From assembly GCF_012927345.1 (NCBI RefSeq), contig NZ_JABBGJ010000020.1:62001-126000 (forward strand): DNA of 64,000 nucleotides, written 5' to 3'. This stretch comes from Paraburkholderia polaris (GTDB lineage Bacteria > Pseudomonadota > Gammaproteobacteria > Burkholderiales > Burkholderiaceae). Made by a program: the position numbers and the translations under genes. Position 1 is the stretch's first letter; the number at the start of each line of letters is the position of its first letter. Below, in pieces: positions 42,387-50,912 of the stretch. The notes under the pieces are model-generated. The model was not told the DNA's origin, ran no database searches, and saw only the letters and a program-made list of their open reading frames with translations.

Positions 42387-42468
42387 TCTGTCTGCGCGCG
42401 CTGGCAAACCGATTAACGGGAGCCAACGCCGCGCAGCGAACGACCCAAAGTGCCACGCGGGGAAAAAA

Positions 42469-42834
42469 CTAATCTGCCAGGCGTTTGTCCGCAAGCGCGT
42501 TCTGGCAATCCGCCAGCACCTGCTTTACCAGCCGCGCTTGGGGGTCAAGCTCGTCCGTATCGAGAATCTCCTCGACCGCATCCCGCGCCCAATCGGCGTC
42601 GACAAATTTCGCGTGTCGCCGCGCAATCTCCAGCGCGGTTGCCGACAACCTGGCGATACTCAACCAGTCTGCTTCCCGGGACCGATGGTCGAGCCACTTG
42701 TGGGCGGCCTGCACGTGAAACGCCGCGTCAGGCCAATCCTCATTCAGGTAATAAGCGCCAAGGCAACCGCATGTGAGCCAGCACAACAGCTCCAAACGGT
42801 CACGTGGACTCAGATGATGGCGTACATCACTCAT
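42469..42834 (-). CDS. Hypothetical protein, 121 residues
   Basis: A mostly helical, acidic-basic mixed protein from ATG 42834 (MSDVRHHLSPRDRLELLCWL and onward) with Trp/His/Arg-rich segments (AHKWLDHRSREADWLSIARL). No membrane segment or signal peptide beyond a short hydrophobic patch with Cys (LLCWLTCGCLGAYYL). I do not recognise the family. Codon third positions are as GC-rich as the neighbours, supporting a real gene. A longer frame to 42963 has no ribosome binding site. Confidence 0.55.
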   Translation of the reverse strand: MSDVRHHLSPRDRLELLCWLTCGCLGAYYLNEDWPDAAFHVQAAHKWLDHRSREADWLSIARLSATALEIARRHAKFVDADWARDAVEEILDTDELDPQARLVKQVLADCQNALADKRLAD

Positions 42835-43015
42835 GGCGACGCTCGCTGCTGTAATTTGCGTTCCGGTGAGGACGGCAGGCCGTCCCGCGCTTACGTTACA
42901 CAATATCACGCAGAATTCACGAGCCGCAATGCCTGACTGACCCTGGCGACGCCGGCACCACAAACATCACGCGGCGGCAACTGACAACTGGCAACCGGCA
43001 GCCTGCCCGGACCCG

Positions 43016-43792
43016 CTAACGCGTAGCGACGATAAACAGCCGCGGGAACGGCAACAGCACGGTGCCGTCGGCCAGGGCCGGATAAGCCCGCGCGACCGCA
43101 TCCCGGTAGCGTTCCAGGAAGACGCCTTGCTCGCTGTCGTCGAGCGCGGCCAGGAACGGTCTCAGCGCGCTGCCCTTGAACCATTCAACTACCGCGTCCG
43201 CGCCGCCCGCGAGCGGGTGATGGTAGACGGTGCGCCACACGTCGACCCGCGCGCACAGCGGCTTGAGCAGCGAGTAGTACCAGTCGGCGCCGTAGCGCAT
43301 GGTGCGTTCCACGCCTTTGAGTTTGTTGGCCCAAGGGCCGTCCGCCGCGATTTCGCGCAGCAGACGGTGCGCGGGTTCGTCGAGGTTGTCCGGCATTTGC
43401 ACGGCAAGGTTGCCGCCCGGCGCAAGTTTCTTCACCAGCGACGGAAATAGCTGCTCATGATTCGGCACCCACTGCAGCACGGCATTGGCGAGGATCAGAT
43501 CGTAAGGGCCCGGCGCCTCCCACGTCGCAATGTCGCTCACCTCGAACTGGAATTGCGGCAGGCGCCTGGCGGCCGCCGCGATCATGTCGGCGGAACTGTC
43601 CAGACCGCTGACCGCCGCGCCGGGCAGGCGGGCCGCCAGTGCTTCGGTGGAGTTGCCAGGGCCGCAGCCGATGTCCACCGCCACTCGCACATCCGTTGCC
43701 GGGACCGCCGCCAGGAGATCCCTGACTGGACGCGTGCGCTCGTTTTCGAACAACACGTACTGCTTTGCAACCCAATTCGTCGATGAAGTCAT
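43016..43792 (-). CDS. tam: Trans-aconitate 2-methyltransferase
   Basis: A 258-residue SAM-dependent methyltransferase (E. coli Tam 252) that detoxifies trans-aconitate by methyl esterification. The SAM-binding motif is VAVDIGCGPGNSTEALAAR near residue 40, followed by GLDSSADMIAAAARRLP and the family-typical YDLILANAVLQWVPNH and VQMPDNLDEPAHRLLRE. ATG 43792 follows AAAGGAG; the longer frame to 43876 lacks one. It is divergent from a LysR regulator with a 145-bp gap. Confidence 0.88.
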   Translation of the reverse strand: MTSSTNWVAKQYVLFENERTRPVRDLLAAVPATDVRVAVDIGCGPGNSTEALAARLPGAAVSGLDSSADMIAAAARRLPQFQFEVSDIATWEAPGPYDLILANAVLQWVPNHEQLFPSLVKKLAPGGNLAVQMPDNLDEPAHRLLREIAADGPWANKLKGVERTMRYGADWYYSLLKPLCARVDVWRTVYHHPLAGGADAVVEWFKGSALRPFLAALDDSEQGVFLERYRDAVARAYPALADGTVLLPFPRLFIVATR

Positions 43793-43937
43793 CTCACGCT
43801 CCTTTATTCTGGCCGCTGGGCCGTGTTCGCTGACATCCGCTCGCCGCGTGATGCCACCCCGATCCAATCCGCTCATTCTGTGCGGCGGTGAAGGCGGAGT
43901 AAAATGAATTTATCATTCCAATTCCTTCATTTTTCTA

Positions 43938-44834
43938 ATGAAAATCGACACGCTCGGCGTGCAGGCGTTCGTCGCGATTGCGGATCGCGGCAGCTTTCAA
44001 GGCGCCGCCGATTCACTGCACGTCACGCAAACGGCCATTACCCAACGCCTGCGTAAGCTCGAAACGTTTCTCGGCGTCACGCTTATCGAGCGGACCACCC
44101 GGTCCATGGCGCTGACCGAAATAGGGCGCAGTTTTTTGCCGCAGGCGCGCCGTTTGTTGGGCGAGCTTGCCGACGCGCTGGTGGAGATTCGGGAGACGGG
44201 CGTGGCCCGTCGCGGCGACGTGTCGATCGCCTGCGTGCCGACGGTGGGCGTGCAGTATCTGCCGCGTATTCTGCAGGCGTATGCCGCGCGCTATCCGCAC
44301 AACCGCATCAAGATTCTCGATCACGCGTCGTCCGCGGTGGAGGAGGCGGTGCTGCGCCGGGAGGTGGAGTTCGGCATCAATATCGCCGGCGAGCATCATC
44401 CGGATCTCGCCAGCGTGCCGTTGACGGAAGACCGCTACGTGCTGATCTGCCATGAAGATCATCCTCTGGCAAAACGGCGGCGCATCGCGTGGCCGCAATT
44501 GCAACCGTATCCGCTGATCTTTGCCGGCGAGGTCAGCGGCAATCGCGCATTGCTCGATGTCGCACTGGAAAAGAGCGAACTGGCGTTGCGCTCCTTTTAT
44601 GAAGTGCAACGCAGTTCGACGGCTGTCGGCCTGGTCGCTCAAGGAGTCGGCGCGGCCGTCGTGCCCGCGCTTGCCATTCAGAAGGGCGCGTATCCGACGG
44701 TTCGCACCGTCGAGCTCACGCATCCGGCGGTCTCGCGCACGCTGGTCCTAGTGGCGCGCAAGACGGCTCAGCTTTCGCCGGCGGCGCAGGCGCTGTACGA
44801 CATGATTCTTGAACAGGCGACGTTGAAAGCGTGA
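43938..44834 (+). CDS. LysR-family regulator divergent from tam
   Basis: A 298-residue LysR protein. The helix-turn-helix is at residues 1 to 60 (VQAFVAIADRGSFQGAADSL, then HVTQTAITQRLRKLE), followed by the effector-binding domain (ISIACVPTVGVQYLPRILQA-like region through VGLVAQGVGAAVVPALAI). A GAAT-N5-ATTC inverted repeat at 43906-43918, about 20 bp before its start, is a possible binding site. Whether it controls tam is an inference from the divergent arrangement only. Confidence 0.87.
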   Translation: MKIDTLGVQAFVAIADRGSFQGAADSLHVTQTAITQRLRKLETFLGVTLIERTTRSMALTEIGRSFLPQARRLLGELADALVEIRETGVARRGDVSIACVPTVGVQYLPRILQAYAARYPHNRIKILDHASSAVEEAVLRREVEFGINIAGEHHPDLASVPLTEDRYVLICHEDHPLAKRRRIAWPQLQPYPLIFAGEVSGNRALLDVALEKSELALRSFYEVQRSSTAVGLVAQGVGAAVVPALAIQKGAYPTVRTVELTHPAVSRTLVLVARKTAQLSPAAQALYDMILEQATLKA

Positions 44835-44879
44835 TGCTGGCGCCGAGTCGCAGGGTTTAATTTCCAGCGTCCGAAGCTC

Positions 44880-44950
44880 GAAACCGGAACGGAACCGAAA
44901 CCGAAGCCGAAAGCCGAAAGCCGAAAGCCGAAAGCCGAAACCGGAAGCGT
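44880..44950. repeat. Low-complexity heptamer repeat (CCGAAAG)
   Basis: The gap between LysR and GntR genes contains several consecutive CCGAAAG units flanked by degenerate CCGGAAC and CCGAAAC units. It is a plain slippage-prone tandem array without coding potential. It lies between two convergent genes. Confidence 0.8.
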
Positions 44951-44999
44951 GAAGATCGTCGCCTGAGATCCTAAGCCTCGGCGCAGCCCCCAGCGCCAA

Positions 45000-45647
45000 C
45001 TACAAACACTGCGCCCGCAAACAGCTCGCCGCATGGCTCAGATCGTGCTCGATCGCGCGTCGCACACCGGCCGCGTCGCGCGCCTTTGCGGCGTCCAGCA
45101 ATTCGTCGTGCGCATCGTTGAGCGTGCCGGCAAACTGCGCGTCGTCAAACAACAGATTCGAAATCGGCCCGACCTGCAACCACACCGTTTCGATCAACTC
45201 GAGCAAAAGCGGTGAGCCGGCCGCGCGGTACAGAATCAGGTGGAACGCCTCGTTGGCATCGAGATAGCCCTTGGCGTCGGCAGTTCGCAGTGCCCGCGTC
45301 ATCTCCGTGTTCAGTTTTTCCAGCGTTTCCAGATCGTGCGCGCTGAGATGCGGCGCGCCCAATTCGGCGGCCTGGCCCTCGAGAATCAGCCGCACACGCA
45401 GCACATCGTCAAATTGTTCTTTCGACAGACGTGGCACCGTCACGCCGCAATTGGGCACGTTCACCAGCGCCGATTCGGCCGCAAGCCGCTGCAGGGCGGA
45501 GCGCACCGGCATCTCGCCCACGCCGAGTTCGGCGGCGACGTGACGGATCTTGATGCGCTCGCCCGGCACGAAGCGCCCGATCGTCAACCATTGCCGCAGC
45601 GTTTCGTAAGTCTGATCCTGCAGCGTGTGATGGCGCGAAGTTTTCAT
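45000..45647 (-). CDS. GntR/FCD-family regulator
   Basis: A 215-residue regulator with an N-terminal winged helix (QDQTYETLRQWLTIGRFVPG, then IRHVAAELGVGEMPVRSALQ) and an FCD effector domain (VLRVRLILEGQAAELGAPHL, DANEAFHLILYRAAGSPLLL, with the usual metal-binding Asp/His positions). ATG 45647 starts the domain; the frame opens earlier at 45692. It is 116 bp downstream of the aminotransferase on the same strand and probably belongs to the putative polyamine cluster. Confidence 0.85.
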   Translation of the reverse strand: MKTSRHHTLQDQTYETLRQWLTIGRFVPGERIKIRHVAAELGVGEMPVRSALQRLAAESALVNVPNCGVTVPRLSKEQFDDVLRVRLILEGQAAELGAPHLSAHDLETLEKLNTEMTRALRTADAKGYLDANEAFHLILYRAAGSPLLLELIETVWLQVGPISNLLFDDAQFAGTLNDAHDELLDAAKARDAAGVRRAIEHDLSHAASCLRAQCL

Positions 45648-45763
45648 AAAGCTCGATGCGAGGGCCGAAAAAGGACTGCAGAAGGACTGCAAAAAGGCTG
45701 AAAAAGCGGCCGACAGTTTAGCGGCGGCCGCGCTCGATCAACCTCCATCTGAGAACGCTCAGG

Positions 45764-47158
45764 TCAGGTCAGTTCGGCAAGGCAGGCGTCGAACGTGGAA
45801 ACCAGTCTGTCGACGTCGGCCGCCGACGTGTCGGGGCACACCAGGATCATGTTGTGAAACGGTGTGATCAGCACGCCGCGATTGAGCAGGTACAGGTGCA
45901 CGATATGTTCCAGGTCAGGATCGAGCTGGCGGCCGGCTTCGGTGCCGTTGCGCGGCGGTGTCGGCGTGAACTGGAATTCGGTGCGGGCGCCGACCCGCGT
46001 CACACACCACGCGAGGCCATGGCGCGCGATCGCGCTTTTCAGGCCGGCCTCGATCCGCTCGGCGAGCGCGAACATGTGATCGTAGGCGGCCTCGGTCATC
46101 ACCTCGGCGAGCGTCGCGCGGATCGCGCTCATCGCCAGCATGTTCGCCGTGAGGGTCGTGCCGATACCGGAGTGGCCAGGCGGTGCGCTGCGCTTGGCCT
46201 GCTGCGCGCGGGCCGCCAGTTCTGCGCTGAAACCATACACCGCGCACGGAAAGCCGCCGCCCACCGGTTTGCCGAGGATGAACAGGTCGGGTTCGAGGCC
46301 GTACGCTCTCGTATAACCACCCGGCCCGCAGCTGATGGTGTGGGTTTCGTCGATGGCGAGCAGCGTGCCGTAGCGGCGCATCAGCGCTTGCGCTTGCCGC
46401 CAGTAGTCTGGTTCGGGCAGCACCATGCCGATGTTGGTCATCGCGGGTTCGGCCAGCACGCAGGCCACGTCACCGTCTTTCAGCGCGTTTTCCAGCGCGG
46501 TCAGGTCGTTGAATTCGATCACGCGCGTGCTCTCGAGCAGGTCGTGCACCTGGCCGATCAGGCTGTCGCGCTGTTGCGGCTTGCCGTCGACGAGATCGAC
46601 GAACACGTCGTCCACGGTGCCGTGGTAGCAGCCGTTGAAGATCACAATCTGCCGGCGTCCGGTCGCCGCGCGCGCCCAGCGCAACGCAAAGCGGTTGGCG
46701 TCGCTTGCGGTCATCGCGAACTGCCAGTAGGGCAGCCCGAAACGGCGCGCGAGTTCTTCGCCGACCCACGCGGCATCCTCGCCCGGCAGCATGGTCGTCA
46801 GGCCTCGCTCGGCCTGGGTAGCGAGCGCACGTGCCACGGGGGCGGGCGAGTGGCCGAACATCGCGCCCGTGTCGCCGAGGCAGAAGTCCGCGTAGCGATG
46901 ACCGTCCACGTCGGTAAACGCGGCGCCGCGCGCTTGATCGACGTAGAGCGAGAAGGGTGTCGACCAGTCGTTCATCCAGTGCAGCGGCACGCCGAACAAC
47001 AGGTGGTGCGCGGCGCGTTCGGATAGTGCGCGAGATTTCGGCATGGCCTGGGCAAACGCGCGGCGTTCGCGTTCAACGAGCGCTTGCGCACGCCCCCAGT
47101 TGATGCCGCGGCGGGTAGTCAAATCATTCAAATCGAGCTTCTCCAATGATGCTTTCAT
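45764..47158 (-). CDS. Class III PLP-dependent aminotransferase (GSA-like)
   Basis: A 464-residue aminotransferase related to glutamate-1-semialdehyde aminomutase and polyamine aminotransferases. PLP-site blocks are FNGCYHGTVDDVF, LLAIDETHTISCGPGG with the Asp that contacts the cofactor, and FILGKPVGGGFPCAVYG with the Schiff-base Lys. ATG 47158 has GAGGG upstream, while GTG 47167 sits too close to it. It starts 13 bp after the glutamylpolyamine-synthetase-like gene, so the pair is probably one transcript that acts on an amine or amino aldehyde. Confidence 0.86.
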   Translation of the reverse strand: MKASLEKLDLNDLTTRRGINWGRAQALVERERRAFAQAMPKSRALSERAAHHLLFGVPLHWMNDWSTPFSLYVDQARGAAFTDVDGHRYADFCLGDTGAMFGHSPAPVARALATQAERGLTTMLPGEDAAWVGEELARRFGLPYWQFAMTASDANRFALRWARAATGRRQIVIFNGCYHGTVDDVFVDLVDGKPQQRDSLIGQVHDLLESTRVIEFNDLTALENALKDGDVACVLAEPAMTNIGMVLPEPDYWRQAQALMRRYGTLLAIDETHTISCGPGGYTRAYGLEPDLFILGKPVGGGFPCAVYGFSAELAARAQQAKRSAPPGHSGIGTTLTANMLAMSAIRATLAEVMTEAAYDHMFALAERIEAGLKSAIARHGLAWCVTRVGARTEFQFTPTPPRNGTEAGRQLDPDLEHIVHLYLLNRGVLITPFHNMILVCPDTSAADVDRLVSTFDACLAELT

Positions 47159-47171
47159 AAACCACACGCCC

Positions 47172-48521
47172 TCAGACGAGCAGTTGCAGATGCTCGCGTT
47201 CCCACGCGGTAATGCCTTGCGAGAAAGTCTCGAATTCCTTCTCCTTGACCGAGCAATAGGCCTGCACGAAGTTATCGCCGAGCACGTCCGCGAGTTCGGC
47301 GCACTTCAGGAGCGCCTTGAGGGCATCTTCGAGACCGCGCGGCAATTCGTATTCGAGGTCGTAGGCGCTCTCGACCATCGGCGCCGACGCTTCCTGTTTT
47401 TCGACCATGCCGAGATAACCGCAGGCGAGGGTGGCCGCCATTGCCAGATACGGATTGACGTCGACACCCGGCACACGGTTTTCGAGCCGCCGGCCGTCCG
47501 GTCCGGAGTTCGGCACGCGGATGCCGCAGGTGCGGTTGTCGTAACCCCAGCGCACATTGATCGGCGCGGCGGTGAAGCGCGACAGGCGCCGATAGGAGTT
47601 CACGTAGGGCGCGAACATCGGCATGGCTTGCGGCATGTACTTCTGCAAGCCGCCGATGTAATTGAAAAACAGCGGGCTCGCCGACCCGTCGGGCAGCGAA
47701 AAAATGTTCTCGCCGGTTTTGCAATCGACAATGCTCTGATGAATATGCATCGCGCTGCCGGGCTCATGCTCCATCGGCTTGGCCATAAAGGTCGCGAAAA
47801 TGCCATGACGGTAGGCGGTTTCGCGCACCGCGCGCTTGAAAAGGAACACGCGGTCGGCGAGATCGAGCGCATCACCATGAGAAAAATTGATTTCCATCTG
47901 GCCGGCGCCGACTTCGTGCACGAGCGTTTCGACGCCGAGATGCGTCATCTCGCAGAAGCGCGACAGGTCTTGGAAGAACGGATCGAATTCGTTGACGGCG
48001 TCGATCGAGAACGACTGGCGGCCGGCTTCATGACGCCCCGCGCGGCCGAGCGGCGGGCGCAACGGCTCATGCGGATTCTTGTTCTGCGCGATCAGGTAGA
48101 ACTCCATCTCCGGCGCGACGACGGGACGCCAGCCTTTTTCCTCATAGAGCTTCAGCACGCGCCGCAACACCGCGCGCGGTGAGATGCCGATCGGCTTGCC
48201 GTCGAGCCCGACACAATCGTGGATCACCACCGCGACCTGCTCGATGGCCCACGGTACGAGCCGCACCGTGTTCGGATCGGGGATGCAGACCATGTCGGGA
48301 TCGCTCGGCCCGACAAAGCGCTCGAAATCCGCGAACTCGCCGTTGACGGTGATCATCAGGAGCGCGTTCGACATGTGCATCTTGCCTTCCGAGAGAAACA
48401 GGTTCTTCGGCACGATCTTGCCGCGCGCGACGCCCGTCATGTCCGGTATCACGCATTCCACTTCATGGATGCGGTGATGTTCCAGGAATTCACGCAGGTC
48501 GTCGCGTAGGTCGCTTTGCAA
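47172..48521 (-). CDS. Glutamine-synthetase-family enzyme, probable glutamylpolyamine synthetase
   Basis: A 449-residue ligase of the GlnA/PuuA superfamily. It has the N-terminal beta-grasp region (VECVIPDMTGVARGKIVPKN) and the catalytic metal/ATP blocks VVAPEMEFYLI, GAGQMEINFSHGD and HEPGSAMHIHQS, then NVRWGYDNRTCGIRVPNSG. These fit gamma-glutamyl-amine synthetases that activate putrescine or longer polyamines for degradation. The frame opens at 48668, but the unusual start TTG 48521 has GGAG six bases upstream and gives the length normal for the family; there is no ATG nearby. It is upstream of an aminotransferase and divergent from an AraC regulator. Confidence 0.85.
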   Translation of the reverse strand: MQSDLRDDLREFLEHHRIHEVECVIPDMTGVARGKIVPKNLFLSEGKMHMSNALLMITVNGEFADFERFVGPSDPDMVCIPDPNTVRLVPWAIEQVAVVIHDCVGLDGKPIGISPRAVLRRVLKLYEEKGWRPVVAPEMEFYLIAQNKNPHEPLRPPLGRAGRHEAGRQSFSIDAVNEFDPFFQDLSRFCEMTHLGVETLVHEVGAGQMEINFSHGDALDLADRVFLFKRAVRETAYRHGIFATFMAKPMEHEPGSAMHIHQSIVDCKTGENIFSLPDGSASPLFFNYIGGLQKYMPQAMPMFAPYVNSYRRLSRFTAAPINVRWGYDNRTCGIRVPNSGPDGRRLENRVPGVDVNPYLAMAATLACGYLGMVEKQEASAPMVESAYDLEYELPRGLEDALKALLKCAELADVLGDNFVQAYCSVKEKEFETFSQGITAWEREHLQLLV

Positions 48522-48619
48522 GGCTGACTCCAGTCGGTTGATGAAGACGGCGCGAAGCGCGGCTGCAAACCGTGCGCGGACGAGCCTGTTCGGGAAAGCT
48601 GGGCGTTTTGCATGATGGG

Positions 48620-48670
48620 ATTTGATCAAATCATCGCATGGATTTTTCCTTTTGGGAAATTTGATCAAAT
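48620..48670. promoter_or_regulatory. Two identical 12-bp palindromes between the polyamine synthetase and AraC genes
   Basis: ATTTGATCAAAT occurs at 48620-48631 and 48659-48670, 39 bp apart, each followed on the plus strand by ATCATCG or CATCG. The sites lie between the divergent synthetase (start 48521) and AraC (start 48706) genes. A dimeric repressor such as the GntR protein of this cluster could bind both and loop the DNA. Confidence 0.65.
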
Positions 48671-48705
48671 ATCATCGACTCATCGAGGCAACCCGAGAGC
48701 CGCCC

Positions 48706-49743
48706 ATGACCGATGCATCCTGTTCGCAACGCCCGTCGCCGGCCCAATGCGTCGCGACCCTGCATACGATTGCCGCAGTTGCCTCCTTGCTGGAGCGGCA
48801 GGGGATTGGCGCAGATGTGCTGCTGGCGGGAAGCGGCGTCAGCGAGGGCGATTTGCGGCAGCCGTCTGGGCTCGTCACGCACGCGCAGGAGCTGATCGTG
48901 TTCGCCAATGCGCTCAGCGCCTGCGGCGATACGCGCATCGGCCTCGATATCGGCCGCGCGATGCATATTTCGAGCTACGGCATCCTCGGTTACGCGATGC
49001 TGGTGAGTCCCACGCTCGGCGACGCGCTGCAATGTGCCCAGGACTTTCCCGTACTGCTCGGAAGCTACTTCAAGGTTTCGCTGCGCCGCAACGCAGACGA
49101 AGCAGCGATCGTCGCGGCCGATTATCACTACCGGCCGGATCTCACCGTGATCAATGCGGACATGTGCCTCGCGTCGATGTGGGCGATTGTCTGCGACGTG
49201 CTGTCAGCGCGGCGCGCGCCTTGCGCACTCAAGGTGACGTTCGGCGCGCCGGCTCACGCGGATGCCTACGAAGAGCGGATAGGCCGCCACGCCACCTTCG
49301 ACGCAGACGAAAACGCGCTGATTTTTCCGGCCAGTTGGCTCGATGAACCGTTGCCCCTCGCCGAGCCGGTGAGCTATCTGATGTCGCGCCAGCAATGCGC
49401 GCAACTCGAGCGCGAATGGGCCACCGCGGCGGGCAACGACGTGACCGCACGGACCCTGCGCCTGCTGTATTCCGATCCATGCCGCTACGGTTCGCTGCGT
49501 GCGCTCGCCGATGCGCTGTGCGTGTCCGAACGCACGCTCAGACGGCGTCTGGCGGGCAGCGGCTCCGCCTTCCAGGCGCTGCTCGACCGTGTGCGCCACG
49601 ATCTCGCACTCGATTACCTGGTGCGTACGCGCCTGTCGATGTCGGATATCGCCGAGCGGCTCGGCTATAGCGAAACGGCCGGCTTCCGGCACGCGTTCCG
49701 CCGTTGGACCGGCCATTGTCCGAGCGACTATCGCTGCGCGTAG
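48706..49743 (+). CDS. AraC-family regulator, OruR/ArgR-like
   Basis: A 345-residue regulator with an N-terminal arabinose-binding-type domain (GIGADVLLAGSGVSEGDLRQ, then HISSYGILGYAMLVSPTLGD) and a C-terminal AraC domain (YGSLRALADALCVSERTLRR, SMSDIAERLGYSETAGFRHA, FRRWTGHCPSDYR). It lies divergent from the glutamylpolyamine-synthetase-like gene and upstream of the carbamoylputrescine amidase, so it probably senses a polyamine or arginine-derived compound. ATG 48706 is chosen since the earlier frame covers the operator palindromes. Confidence 0.87.
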   Translation: MTDASCSQRPSPAQCVATLHTIAAVASLLERQGIGADVLLAGSGVSEGDLRQPSGLVTHAQELIVFANALSACGDTRIGLDIGRAMHISSYGILGYAMLVSPTLGDALQCAQDFPVLLGSYFKVSLRRNADEAAIVAADYHYRPDLTVINADMCLASMWAIVCDVLSARRAPCALKVTFGAPAHADAYEERIGRHATFDADENALIFPASWLDEPLPLAEPVSYLMSRQQCAQLEREWATAAGNDVTARTLRLLYSDPCRYGSLRALADALCVSERTLRRRLAGSGSAFQALLDRVRHDLALDYLVRTRLSMSDIAERLGYSETAGFRHAFRRWTGHCPSDYRCA

Positions 49744-49939
49744 GCAGCGGTTCTGTCGCGAGTCCTTTTAAACCCGCGGTGTTGGCGGCGCAGCCACGCG
49801 ATGTTGGGGGTCGCGTCGCAACGTCATGTCGCGCCGGCCAGATTGGCCACATTTATCCCCTCGATGACCGCTTCTCCGTTCTCGCTCATCCGCGCACCTC
49901 GGGCAGAATTTTCCCAGACGAATACAGGGGAGACACGAG

Positions 49940-50833
49940 ATGCGAGCAGTCAGTGTGGCGGCAATCCAGTTGGCCGTGCCGGGATGGGACCGAGCGGCGA
50001 ATCTCGCCGAAGCCGAGCGCCTGGTGCGCGAAGCGGCGGCACAGGGCGCACAGGTGATTCTGTTGCCTGAGCTTTTCGAGCTACCGTACTTTTGCACCGA
50101 ACAGGACGCGAAGCACTTCCGCCATGCGCTGCCGTACGAGGGCCATCCCGCGATCACGCGCTTTAGCCGCGTCGCGGCAGACTTGAACGTGGTCCTGCCG
50201 ATCAGTTTCTTCGAACGGGCCGGCAACGTCTTCTACAACACGGTGGCGATGATCGACGCCGATGGCAGCGTGCTCGGCCGCTACCGCAAAACCCATATCC
50301 CCGACGGCCCAGGCTACAGCGAGAAGTACTACTTCACGCCCGGCGACACGGGTTTCCGTGTCTGGCCGACGCGTTACGGCATACTCGGCGTCGGTATCTG
50401 TTGGGACCAGTGGTTCCCGGAGACGGCCCGCGCGATGGCGCTTCTCGGCGCCGAACTGCTGTTCTATCCGACCGCGATCGGCAGCGAACCGCAAGACCCC
50501 TCGCTCGACAGCAGCGCGCACTGGCAGCGCGTGATGCAGGGTCACGCAGGCGCGAACCTCGTACCGCTGATCGCCGCGAACCGCACGGGCCGCGAGCAAG
50601 GCCGCGACTTCCCGCAGCGCTATTACGGCTCATCGTTCATCGCCGACCAGTATGGCGAGCAGGTACAGAAAGCGGGGCGCGACGAGCCCGCGATCCTGCT
50701 TCATCGTTTCGATCTGGATGCGGTCGCCGCGGCACGCCATGCATGGGGCGTGTTTCGCGACCGGCGTCCGGCCTGCTACGGCATTCTCGCGACGAGCGAT
50801 GGCGAACACCGTACCCAGGAGGGTGCATTTTGA
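49940..50833 (+). CDS. aguB: N-carbamoylputrescine amidase
   Basis: A 297-residue nitrilase-superfamily hydrolase that converts N-carbamoylputrescine to putrescine, CO2 and ammonia in the agmatine pathway. The catalytic Glu-Lys-Cys triad is in LLPELFELPYF, YRKTHIPDGPGY and GVGICWDQWFPE. Length and the IPDGPGYSEKYYF block fit AguB. GGGAG precedes the ATG by about eight bases. It is followed 79 bp later by an acetylpolyamine amidohydrolase-like gene. Confidence 0.9.
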   Translation: MRAVSVAAIQLAVPGWDRAANLAEAERLVREAAAQGAQVILLPELFELPYFCTEQDAKHFRHALPYEGHPAITRFSRVAADLNVVLPISFFERAGNVFYNTVAMIDADGSVLGRYRKTHIPDGPGYSEKYYFTPGDTGFRVWPTRYGILGVGICWDQWFPETARAMALLGAELLFYPTAIGSEPQDPSLDSSAHWQRVMQGHAGANLVPLIAANRTGREQGRDFPQRYYGSSFIADQYGEQVQKAGRDEPAILLHRFDLDAVAAARHAWGVFRDRRPACYGILATSDGEHRTQEGAF

Positions 50834-50912
50834 GCATCGGCTCCACGAGTGTGACCGGCGTCGGCGGGTTGAGTGACGGATTCGAGCAGCAAGCATCCTG
50901 AGGAGACATTGC

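Noticed and set aside
44880..44950. A short CRISPR-like array
   Set aside because: The units are 7 bp with no spacers and no cas genes are present; it is a simple tandem repeat.
47043..48182. A 379-codon plus-strand frame
   Set aside because: Antisense to the glutamylpolyamine-synthetase-like gene; composition typical of a shadow frame.
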